NCBI GenBank assembly: GCA_013821585.1
Contig: JACDGO010000069.1
Coordinates: forward strand, 1-8,624
Origin: Sphingomonadaceae bacterium
GTDB taxonomy: Bacteria; Pseudomonadota; Alphaproteobacteria; Sphingomonadales; Sphingomonadaceae
Length of the DNA stretch: 8,624 nucleotides
Direction of reading: 5' to 3'
Below the pieces are notes generated by a model that worked only from the letters and a program-made list of their open reading frames with translations, did not search any database and was not told the DNA's origin. The first letter of the stretch is position 1. Each line of letters starts with the position of its first letter. The position numbers and the translations under genes were made by a program. Shown in pieces: positions 1 to 6,097 of the stretch.

Positions 1-16
1 GTTGCTTGATGGTCAT
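1..16 (-). CDS. Start of an unidentified gene, cut by the window edge
   Basis: An ATG (complement of 14-16) opens a reading frame, Met-Thr-Ile-Lys-Gln, that leaves the window after five codons. I call it a start because the minus strand carries an almost ideal Shine-Dalgarno, AAGGAGGT (complement of 20-27), four bases before the ATG. It lies about 60 bases downstream of the SnoaL-like gene on the same strand, so it is probably the next gene of the leftward operon. Nothing can be said about its product. The alternative is a chance ATG after a purine-rich run, which the exact match to the anti-Shine-Dalgarno makes less likely. Confidence 0.6.
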
Positions 17-19
17 GGA

Positions 20-27
20 ACCTCCTT
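20..27 (-). promoter_or_regulatory. Strong ribosome binding site for the gene leaving the left edge
   Basis: The minus strand reads AAGGAGGT followed by TCC and then ATG. This is a near-complete complement to the 3' end of 16S rRNA and is the strongest such site in the leftward operon. It supports independent, efficient initiation of the gene that exits the window. Confidence 0.6.
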
Positions 28-75
28 CCGTCAATCTTTTCAGGATTCGCGTCTCCGCGCCGAAACCCACTCTGA

Positions 76-690
76 TCACGTGTCCAAACATGTCGCTTCG
101 TCTCCGGCCAACCATTGCCGCATGCGGGTCCCGAGTGCCTCGATCTCGGACCCGCGGGTACCCGGAAGCGTTCGGCTGACCTGGAAGCCGAGCTGCGTCT
201 GCAGATAGGCGAGGTTGCGATATCCGGCGGGAAAGGTCGCGAGCAGCTCGGCATCGAGTTCGCGCGCGCGCGCGGGGTGAACGGGGATCATGTGGTCAAG
301 CTCGTAGATCGGCTGGCGCAAGCGCAGCAGCCAGATCCCGGACACCCGCTCCCACGCATCCCAAAAACGCCCGTGGCATGCGACGTCGACTAGGATGCCG
401 TGAACCTCAGCGCGTTGAAGGATCGTCGAGCGCGTCTGCGAGACGGCGCGGTCGCCCGAGACGTCAATACTCGTCCCGTGCATCTGGTGGAGCACGGTCA
501 GCCCGCTGTCGAAAGCTTTGCGGCTGCGCGCGATGAAATCCGTCGCGCTCGCCTGAAACCAGGTCGCGTGCATGCGCCCCTCGGGATGCCACAGGGTCGT
601 GAAGCGCTCCCAGTCGCCGCTGTCGCGCCAGATCATCCAGTTCTCGATTGCCTCGCGGATGGCGAACCGGTCGGCGGCCTCAGGCGGCAT
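76..690 (-). CDS. SnoaL/NTF2-like domain protein
   Basis: This 204-residue soluble protein has the pattern of the SnoaL-like (NTF2-fold) superfamily. An N-terminal helix pair reads AIREAIENW then SGDWERFTTLWHPEGRM (about residues 10-40). The mid region carries HQMHGTSIDVSGDRAVS (about 68-84), then the core strands GRFWDAWERVSGIWLLRLR and PIYELDHMIPV. The roughly 60-residue tail, with GYRNLAYLQ, is typical of the longer sphingomonad members found in catabolic clusters. Family members include small polyketide cyclases, dehydratases or isomerases and the beta subunits of ring-hydroxylating dioxygenases; many have no known reaction, and no catalytic set is diagnostic here. The ATG at 690 overlaps the end of the preceding Rieske-like gene by 11 bases and has AAAGGT about nine bases upstream, so translation is probably coupled. 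Membership of the fold is fairly safe; the substrate is unknown. No signal peptide is visible. Confidence 0.82.
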   Translation of the reverse strand: MPPEAADRFAIREAIENWMIWRDSGDWERFTTLWHPEGRMHATWFQASATDFIARSRKAFDSGLTVLHQMHGTSIDVSGDRAVSQTRSTILQRAEVHGILVDVACHGRFWDAWERVSGIWLLRLRQPIYELDHMIPVHPARARELDAELLATFPAGYRNLAYLQTQLGFQVSRTLPGTRGSEIEALGTRMRQWLAGDEATCLDT

Positions 691-970
691 CGGTTTTGAC
701 CTTTACGAGACGCTCGACGCGCCGACGCGCCTCGATCCCGGCGTGATCGCACGCCGTCGAGATGTCGATATAGTCGCGCCCGCGGACCTCGCGGCGCACC
801 ATCGCCTCGGTCGCTTCGAGTATCGCTTTGCCCTCGAGAAGCACTGGCTGGCCGAATGTCCAGCGCCGACGCGGCGCCGCGCCGAGTTCGGCCGAGAGCG
901 CCGCGACCCACCAAGCGTCGCGCAGCCAGTTCGGCGCGTCGAGGGCCACTGGGTTCGCCGAATCTCGCAT
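680..970 (-). pseudogene. Internally deleted Rieske oxygenase alpha-subunit-like protein (remnant or mini-protein)
   Basis: This open frame encodes 96 residues. Residues about 14-45 (NWLRDAWWVAALSAELG, then GQPVLL) match the extreme N-terminus of VanA/dicamba-type Rieske oxygenases; the intact oxygenase in this window has [13 protein letters not shown] and RSVLL at the same place. Residues about 46-92 (KAILEATEAM, then CDHAGIEARRRVERLV) match the extreme C-terminus of the same family. The roughly 255 residues between them, including the CxH/CxxH Rieske cluster and the D-x2-H-x4-H iron site, are absent, and the join is in frame. The acidic residue that would be the last iron ligand is Gly47. 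It cannot be a working oxygenase. Start: ATG at 970 has GGGAGGG about nine bases upstream; an ATG at 979 overlaps the E1 stop codon as ATGA but sits directly on that site. The frame is clean and the gene is tightly packed between neighbours, so it may still be translated. It could be a deletion relic or a small protein with another role. Confidence 0.7.
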
Positions 971-975
971 CGAGG

Positions 976-3321
976 TCATCCCTCCCACAAGAACAGCTCG
1001 GCTATTGCGTCGATGATCGCGTCGGCGTCGAGGCGGTAGGCGCGGTGCAGGTCGGGAAGATCGCCAGTCTGGCCGAAGCGGTCGACGCCCAACGGGCTCA
1101 CGCGCATCCCCCGAACCGCGCCAAGCCACGACAGCGCGCCAGGTGAGCCGTCGAGTATCGTGACCAGTCCTGCGCGCCGCGAAAGCGGCGATAGCAGGGT
1201 CTCGACATGTGACGGCGCGGGCGGCGTTCCCGTCCAGCGCGCGGCGCGGCGCGCCGACCATCCGCGGTGCAGCATGTCGGGCGACGTGATGTTCATCAGC
1301 CCAAGACCGGGCAAATCGTCCTTGAGCTGCTCCCACGCATCGAGCGCTTCGGGTGCTACCGAGCCGCTGAAGGCGATCGCGGCCTCAGCACCGGGGCTGG
1401 GTTTTCTAAGCCAATAGCCACCCGCGAGCGCACCGACTTCCCAATCGTCGTTTGCGCGTTCCTCTTGCGCGATCGACCGTGTCGTAAGCCGCAGATAGAC
1501 CGAGCCGCCATCGTCCGCCTGGATCCGCTCGAACGCGTGGCGCATCATCAGCGTGAGTTCGTCGGCGAACGCGGGCTCATAGTAAGTGAGGCCCGGCTGC
1601 CCCATGCCGATCAGCGGCGTGTTGATCGACTGGTGCGCGCCACCCTCGGCCGCGAGCGTCAGGCCCGACGGCGTTCCGACCAGCAGGAAACGCGCGTCCT
1701 GATAGCAGGCGTAATTGAGCGCATCGAGGCCGCGCGCGATGAACGGGTCGTAGACGGTTCCGACCGGAATTAGCCGCGTGCCGAAATGCGGCGCGGCGAG
1801 GCCGAGCGACGACAGCATCAGGAAGAAGTTGTTCTCGGCGATGCCGAGCTCGATATGCTGCCCCGCGGCGTGCCCCGCCCATTTCTGCGCCGATGGTATC
1901 TTGGCGTCGCGGAACACGTCGGCGAGCTCGCTTCGGCGGAATAGCCCGCGCTGATTGACGAAGCCGCCGAGGTTTGTGGTCTGCGTCACATCGGGCGCGG
2001 TCGTGACGATGTGGTCGCCGAGCGGCTCGCCCGATTTGGCAATGTCGAGCAGGATACGGCCGAACGCGCTTTGCGTCGACTGCTCGTCGCCATCGGGGAC
2101 GGGAAGCCGCGCGGGAACCGGGACCGCTGCGGCGCGATGCTCGCCGGGCTTCGCCGCGAGCGCGCTGGTCGCGACGAACGACTTCAATTCGGCGGCGGCG
2201 TTGTCGCCAAGTCCCCCATAAGGCTCCCACTCCGCCCCTTCCGCGATGCCGAGGCTCTCGCGCAGCTGCGCGATCTGCGGCGGGTTCATCATCCCCGAAT
2301 GGTTGTCCTTGTGCCCCGCGAGCGGCAGGCCGAAGCCCTTGATCGTATAGGCAATGAAAAAGGTCGGACGATCGTCCTGGGCTGCATCGAAAGCCTCGAC
2401 CAGCGTCTCGACGCAATGCCCGCCGAGGTTTGTCATCAGATCGGCGAGCGCGGCGTCGTCATAGCTTTCGAGGAGCTTCGCGACATTGGGCTGGCCGCCG
2501 ATGCCTGCGAGCAGCCGCGCGCGCCAGGCGGCTCCGCCTTGATAGGTCAGCGCCGCGAATTCGGCGTTGGGGCAGCTGTCGATCCACTCGCGCAACGACG
2601 CGCCCCCGGGCCTGGCGAACGCCGCCTGCTGGCGCTTGCCGTATTTGAGCGTCAGTACGCGCCAGCCGCACGTTTCGAAAATGTCGTCGAAGCGCCGAAA
2701 CATGCGGTCGGCGGTGGTGTGGTCGAGCGATTGGCGGTTGTAGTCGACGATCCACCAACAATTGCGCAGATCGTGCTTGTAGCCCTCGATCAGGCATTCG
2801 TAGATATTGCCCTCGTCGAGCTCGGCATCGCCCATGAGCGCGATCATCCGTCCTGCGTCGCTTTCCGCCAGCGCGCCGTGCGCGATTAGATAGTCCTGGA
2901 CGAGGCTTGTGAACGCGGTCGCGGCAACGCCCAGCCCGACCGAGCCGGTCGAGAAGTCGACGGGAATCTTGTCCTTAGTGCGCGAGGGATAGCTCTGCGC
3001 GCCTCCCAGGCCGCGAAAGCGCTGGAGCTGGTCCAGTGACTGATTGCCAAGCAGATAATGAATCGCGTGCAGCACTGGCCCCGCGTGCGGCTTGACGGCG
3101 ACCTTGTCCCGCGGGCGCAACGCGTGAAAGTAAAGCGCAGCCATGATCGCGGTCATCGACGCGCATGACGCCTGGTGCCCGCCGACCTTAAGCCCGTCGC
3201 GTTTCGGGCGGATGTGATTGGCGTTGTGCACCGTCCACGCGGAGAGCCAGCGCAGCCGCGTATCGAGCGCATCGAGCGCGACGAGCGTGTCGCGGCGCAC
3301 GTCGAGGGCGATTGCGGTCAT
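976..3321 (-). CDS. Homodimeric-type 2-oxoacid (pyruvate) dehydrogenase E1-like enzyme, AceE family
   Basis: This 781-residue thiamine-diphosphate enzyme is built like AceE, with all three transketolase-type domains in one chain. Recognisable blocks are NHIRPKRDGLKVGGHQAS (35-52), KPHAGPVLHA and SYPSRTKDKIPVDFSTGSVGLG (77-131), the cofactor motif MGDAELDEGN...VDYNRQSLD (163-200), HKDNHSGMMN (337-346, equivalent to the AceE loop around its active-site His), GQHIELGIAENN (487-498, the conserved Glu of the pyrimidine-binding domain), EGGAHQS (559-565) and a C-terminal DRFGQTGDLPDLHRAY (747-762). AceE is usually near 890 residues, so this is a shorter subfamily member. The cofactor motif reads GDA rather than GDG. 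The family decarboxylates a 2-oxo acid and passes the acyl group to an E2 lipoyl protein; no E2 or E3 is seen here. The ATG has GGAGGG six bases upstream, and the gene heads the leftward operon. The likely substrate is a 2-oxo acid from aromatic breakdown rather than pyruvate for central metabolism, but this is inference. Transketolase proper is a less likely alternative. Confidence 0.88.
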   Translation of the reverse strand: MTAIALDVRRDTLVALDALDTRLRWLSAWTVHNANHIRPKRDGLKVGGHQASCASMTAIMAALYFHALRPRDKVAVKPHAGPVLHAIHYLLGNQSLDQLQRFRGLGGAQSYPSRTKDKIPVDFSTGSVGLGVAATAFTSLVQDYLIAHGALAESDAGRMIALMGDAELDEGNIYECLIEGYKHDLRNCWWIVDYNRQSLDHTTADRMFRRFDDIFETCGWRVLTLKYGKRQQAAFARPGGASLREWIDSCPNAEFAALTYQGGAAWRARLLAGIGGQPNVAKLLESYDDAALADLMTNLGGHCVETLVEAFDAAQDDRPTFFIAYTIKGFGLPLAGHKDNHSGMMNPPQIAQLRESLGIAEGAEWEPYGGLGDNAAAELKSFVATSALAAKPGEHRAAAVPVPARLPVPDGDEQSTQSAFGRILLDIAKSGEPLGDHIVTTAPDVTQTTNLGGFVNQRGLFRRSELADVFRDAKIPSAQKWAGHAAGQHIELGIAENNFFLMLSSLGLAAPHFGTRLIPVGTVYDPFIARGLDALNYACYQDARFLLVGTPSGLTLAAEGGAHQSINTPLIGMGQPGLTYYEPAFADELTLMMRHAFERIQADDGGSVYLRLTTRSIAQEERANDDWEVGALAGGYWLRKPSPGAEAAIAFSGSVAPEALDAWEQLKDDLPGLGLMNITSPDMLHRGWSARRAARWTGTPPAPSHVETLLSPLSRRAGLVTILDGSPGALSWLGAVRGMRVSPLGVDRFGQTGDLPDLHRAYRLDADAIIDAIAELFLWEG

Positions 3322-3636
3322 CGAATTCCCTCCATCGTCCGTCGGTCATGGTGCGCCAGCGTCGCGGGGGTATGAGGCGAGAGCCGCGCGCTTCCCAGAT
3401 AGCAGCGCACTTGGCCCGATGCCGTTTGCGTATCCCGTCAAGCCCTCGATTCCCGCGCTCCAGAAAAGCTCATCGCGACCGCAGCGTCCATCTTGGAAGA
3501 GGCTCCGTGCCTTCCGATGCCCCAAGAGCATCACGCGTCGGTTTTTATCCTCTGCCCTTAGGCGCCATCGTTACGTAGCGCGCTTCGGTATGTAACGAGC
3601 GGATGAACCGCCCTGACAAAAGTGCAGGAGGATGCG
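3322..3636. promoter_or_regulatory. Divergent promoter region between the two operons
   Basis: About 315 bases separate the E1-like gene (leftward) from the mini-ORF and amidohydrolase (rightward), so both promoters should lie here. I see no convincing sigma-70 hexamer pair. Two structures stand out: an inverted repeat TCGTTAC/GTAACGA at 3568-3598, listed separately, and a weak imperfect hairpin at 3495-3515 (GGAA..GGC / GCC.TTCC). Short open frames cross this stretch on both strands, but none has a ribosome binding site with a plausible start or a recognisable sequence, so I treat it as non-coding. Confidence 0.6.
3568..3598. promoter_or_regulatory. Candidate operator: inverted repeat TCGTTAC-N17-GTAACGA
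   Basis: Two perfect 7-base arms, TCGTTAC (3568-3574) and GTAACGA (3592-3598), face each other across 17 bases. The spacer holds the 8-base palindrome AGCGCGCT (3577-3584), and the left arm runs into TACGTA (3572-3577). The site lies about 28 bases before the strong Shine-Dalgarno of the rightward operon, where a repressor or activator of a catabolic operon would be expected. The half-site centres are 24 bases apart, roughly two helical turns. It could also be chance, since 7-base arms are short, and no regulator gene lies in the window to match it to. Confidence 0.35.
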
Positions 3637-3687
3637 ATGATGCTGGCGATAGACGCCATCCGCACGAGCCGGGCCGTGGGCCTGTAA
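3637..3687 (+). CDS. Putative 16-codon leader mini-ORF before the amidohydrolase gene
   Basis: The frame ATG-ATG-CTG to TAA encodes MMLAIDAIRTSRAVGL. It has the best ribosome binding site of the rightward operon: AGGAGG at 3626-3631, five bases before the first ATG. Its stop codon ends two bases before the ATG of the amidohydrolase gene, which itself has only a poor upstream match. This geometry suggests translational coupling, in which ribosomes load at the mini-ORF and re-initiate at 3690. The peptide has no run of one amino acid as in attenuation leaders and resembles no family I recognise. It could be a leader peptide or the stump of a deleted gene. Alternatively, the amidohydrolase may start at the in-frame ATG at 3603, making the mini-ORF an accident, but that ATG has no good ribosome binding site. 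Confidence 0.45.
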   Translation: MMLAIDAIRTSRAVGL

Positions 3688-3689
3688 AC

Positions 3690-4700
3690 ATGCGCCTGAT
3701 CGCCACCGAGGAAGCGTTCGCGCCGGTCGAATATATTGACGAATTCCTCAAGCTCACGCAATCGGTCGATACGGCGGTCTCGCGCTACCTATCCATCTAT
3801 TACCGTAAGCCCGAGGCGGTCCGGCAGCTGACCGATCTCGACTACCGGCTCACGGAGATGGACGAGCACGGCGTCGACATGCACCTGCTGAGTATCACCG
3901 GCCCCGGCGTGCAGGCGTTCGACGCGGCGCTTGGGACCGAACTGGCGACGCTGGCCAACGACATGCTCACCGACGCCATCGGGCGGCACCCGACCCGCTT
4001 CGCGGGGCTCGGCGCGATCGCGCCGCAGAATCCGGCGCGCGCCGCGCGCGAGGTGGAACGGGCGATGGGCGAGCTTGGGCTCGGCGGCATCATCATCAAC
4101 TCGCATACCCACGGCGAATATCTCGACGACCCGAAATTCTGGCCGATCTTCGAGGCCGCAGTCGCGCACGACGCGCCGATCTATCTTCACCCGACTTTCC
4201 CGTCGGACGCGATGATCGAGCCCTATTCGTGCTACGGGATGATGGGCGCGCTGTGGGGCTTCGGCGCCGACACTTCGTTGCACGCGGTGCGGATGATCAT
4301 GGGCGGCGTGTTCGACGCCTTCCCGACGCTCAAGATCGTCCTCGGGCATCTCGGCGAGGGCATCCCGTTCTGGCTCGGCCGGCTCGACAACCGTTACCAG
4401 AACATCGTGCGGCGCGGCGGCCTTGAGCCACTCGGCATGAAGCGGCTCGAGCGGCTTCCCAGCGACTATTTCCGCACGAACTTCTGGATAACGACCAGCG
4501 GAATGATGACCGACGCGCCGCTGCAATTCTGCCTCGACCAGTTCGGCGAAGACCGGGTGATGTTCGCGATTGACTATCCCTACGAGCAGACCGCCGAAGC
4601 GGTACCGTTCATCCGCGCCACTCCGCTGAGCGACCACGCGATGCGCAAGATCACCCATGCGAATGCCGAAGCGCTGTTCCGCATCCCCGCCGAGGCATAG
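3690..4700 (+). CDS. LigW-like metal-dependent aromatic acid decarboxylase (amidohydrolase superfamily)
   Basis: This 336-residue TIM-barrel protein belongs to the ACMSD/gamma-resorcylate decarboxylase branch (Amidohydro_2), whose members remove CO2 from aromatic acids non-oxidatively using a divalent metal. The marks, in order, are IATEEAF (4-10, metal-ligand Glu), GPGVQAFD (71-78), INSHTHGEYLD (136-146), IYLHP (164-168, ligand His167), WGFGADTSLHAVRMI (189-203), GHLGEGIPFWLGRLD (219-233, catalytic His220), NFWITTSG (264-271) and DRVMFAIDYPYE (288-299, ligand Asp295). As recalled from memory, the pattern is closest to 5-carboxyvanillate decarboxylase LigW of sphingomonads, especially EEAF, INSHT-G-YLD and DYPY. 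All expected metal and catalytic positions are present and the length is normal. I place the start at 3690 because homology begins there; an upstream ATG at 3603 would add 29 unrelated residues. The ferredoxin gene follows after three bases. The exact substrate is not determined: a carboxy-methoxyphenol is plausible, another hydroxybenzoate possible. Confidence 0.85.
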   Translation: MRLIATEEAFAPVEYIDEFLKLTQSVDTAVSRYLSIYYRKPEAVRQLTDLDYRLTEMDEHGVDMHLLSITGPGVQAFDAALGTELATLANDMLTDAIGRHPTRFAGLGAIAPQNPARAAREVERAMGELGLGGIIINSHTHGEYLDDPKFWPIFEAAVAHDAPIYLHPTFPSDAMIEPYSCYGMMGALWGFGADTSLHAVRMIMGGVFDAFPTLKIVLGHLGEGIPFWLGRLDNRYQNIVRRGGLEPLGMKRLERLPSDYFRTNFWITTSGMMTDAPLQFCLDQFGEDRVMFAIDYPYEQTAEAVPFIRATPLSDHAMRKITHANAEALFRIPAEA

Positions 4701-4703
4701 GCG

Positions 4704-5027
4704 GTGGCGCGCATCACCTATGTCGAGTTCGACGGGACCGAGCATGCGGTTGATGTCCCCCATGATGATTCGGTGATGGAGGGCGCCGTGAACAACGGCA
4801 TTCCCGGTATCGACGCGGAATGCGGCGGCGCCTGTGCGTGTGCGACCTGCCAGGTCTATATCGACGACTACTGGCAGGCTCTGATCGGCCCTGCGTGCGA
4901 CATGGAGGAAGGGATGCTTGAGTTCGCCGAGCACGCCAAGCCCAATTCCCGGCTGTCGTGTCAAATCAAAGTCGGCCCGGCGCTCGACGGTCTGGTAGTG
5001 CGTATGCCCGAGAGCCAGCGCGAATGA
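4704..5027 (+). CDS. Adrenodoxin/putidaredoxin-type 2Fe-2S ferredoxin
   Basis: This 107-residue electron carrier has the vertebrate/bacterial [2Fe-2S] ferredoxin pattern. Cys40, Cys46, Cys49 and Cys86 give C-x5-C-x2-C-x36-C, in CGGACACATC and later [28 protein letters not shown] (68-87) matches the putidaredoxin helix and loop that meet redox partners. Cys44 and Cys65 are additional, a common variation at Cys44. It probably carries electrons to the Rieske oxygenase encoded next, whose ATG overlaps this stop codon as ATGA. Similar ferredoxins serve dicamba O-demethylase and the LigX system. The start is GTG, with GAGG (4692-4695) eight bases upstream, inside the end of the previous gene. A flavin reductase would be needed and is not in the window. 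Confidence 0.93.
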   Translation: MARITYVEFDGTEHAVDVPHDDSVMEGAVNNGIPGIDAECGGACACATCQVYIDDYWQALIGPACDMEEGMLEFAEHAKPNSRLSCQIKVGPALDGLVVRMPESQRE

Positions 5028-6097
5028 CCGGCGCGCACGATCCCACATGCGGACAAGACGCCGTTTTCCTGAGCAATTGCTGGCAGGTCGCCGCCTATTC
5101 GTCCGAGATCGAGCATCGCCTTTTTAAGCGCCGCCTCGTCGGCCGCAGCGTCCTCCTCTATCGGACCGGGGCAGGCGAGGTCGTAGCGATGGAGGATCGC
5201 TGCCCGCATCGCTACGTGCCGCTGTCGCTCGGCCGGCTGGACGGCGACATCGTCCAGTGCGGCTATCATGGCATGCGCTTCGACGCGACCGGCAGGTGCG
5301 TCGGCATTCCGGGGCAGAAGATCGTTCCCGCCAAAGCGCGCGTGCCGGTCTTCCCGACCGTCGAACGCTATACGTTCGTGTGGATCTGGATGGGCGATCC
5401 CTACAAGGCTGATCCCGCGCTCGTCCCCGATTTCCACTGGATGCACCACGCGGAATGGGCGGTCGCCGAGGGCTATCACCATGTCGCGGCGAACTATCGC
5501 TTTCTCATCGACAATCTACTTGACCTTTCGCATGAGACGTTCGTCCACCCCGAAACGATCGGCAACGAAGCGGTCGCCGAATCCCCGGTCGCGGTCAGCA
5601 TCGTCGACAAGAAGACGGTGCGCGCGCATCGCGACATGGCAAGTGCCGAAGCGCCGCCGCAGTTCGTCTCGCTCGCCGGGTTCAGCGGGCGCATCGACCG
5701 ATGGCACACGACCTTCTACACGCCTCCGGGATTTTGCGTGATCGAGGTCGGCGCGGTGCCCGCCGGCACCGCGGACCGCGCGAGCGGGTTCGAAGCCCGC
5801 ATCCTCAACCTCATCACTCCCGAGAACGAGCGGTCGAGTCATTATTTCTGGGCGCACGCCCGCAACATCCGGCTCGACGACGATGCGCTTACCGGCGTGA
5901 TCCGCCAGTCGATTGTTGAGACTTTCGACCAGGACAAGACCGTGCTCGAGGCCCAGCAGATCGAGAGCGCCGCGGTCGGTTCGATGGACCCCGGCGTGAT
6001 CCTGGGGATCGATACAGGACCGGTTCAAGGGCGCCGCGTGCTTCACGCCGCGCTACAGGCCGAGCAGACGGCCCCCCAGCGAGAGGAAGCGCGATGA
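5024..6097 (+). CDS. Rieske non-haem iron oxygenase, alpha subunit (VanA/dicamba O-demethylase-like)
   Basis: This 357-residue oxygenase would insert oxygen into, or O-demethylate, an aromatic compound in the cytoplasm. The N-terminal Rieske domain carries C60-P-H62 and C79-G-Y-H82 for the 2Fe-2S cluster. The catalytic domain has N164, then D167-LS-H170-ETFV-H175; His170 and His175 bind the mononuclear iron, and Asp167 is the electron-bridging residue. Asp304 in [12 protein letters not shown] is the expected third ligand, as in dicamba monooxygenase. YFWAHARN (274-281) and the tail [13 protein letters not shown] (328-340) are also family marks. Length matches the homo-oligomeric VanA/DMO/LigXa group, which needs no beta subunit. 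I start it at 5024, where ATG overlaps the ferredoxin stop (ATGA) and homology begins soon after; an upstream in-frame ATG at 4958 would lie inside the ferredoxin gene. It contains every element missing from the 96-residue Rieske-like protein of the opposite operon. Confidence 0.94.
   Translation: MTGAHDPTCGQDAVFLSNCWQVAAYSSEIEHRLFKRRLVGRSVLLYRTGAGEVVAMEDRCPHRYVPLSLGRLDGDIVQCGYHGMRFDATGRCVGIPGQKIVPAKARVPVFPTVERYTFVWIWMGDPYKADPALVPDFHWMHHAEWAVAEGYHHVAANYRFLIDNLLDLSHETFVHPETIGNEAVAESPVAVSIVDKKTVRAHRDMASAEAPPQFVSLAGFSGRIDRWHTTFYTPPGFCVIEVGAVPAGTADRASGFEARILNLITPENERSSHYFWAHARNIRLDDDALTGVIRQSIVETFDQDKTVLEAQQIESAAVGSMDPGVILGIDTGPVQGRRVLHAALQAEQTAPQREEAR

Noticed and set aside
2011..2889. Long open frame (292 codons) on the plus strand
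   Set aside because: It lies wholly antisense to the E1-like gene, is rich in Arg and Ala as high-GC shadow frames are, and shows no family motif.
3495..3515. Imperfect hairpin as a possible terminator or regulatory stem
   Set aside because: The stem has only four plus three pairs with a bulge, no U-run follows, and no gene ends nearby.
3346..3534. 62-codon minus-strand frame in the divergent intergenic region
   Set aside because: I considered it as a remnant gene, but it has no good ribosome binding site, no recognisable similarity, and lies where promoters are expected.
4821..4900. Additional cysteines (44 and 65) in the ferredoxin as a possible unusual cluster
   Set aside because: The four canonical ligands fit the 2Fe-2S spacing exactly, and Cys at the Cys44 position is common in this ferredoxin family.
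3789..5048. Open frame of 419 codons on the minus strand
   Set aside because: It is antisense to the decarboxylase and ferredoxin genes, both of which have clear catalytic or cluster motifs. The frame has no recognisable domain and no convincing start.
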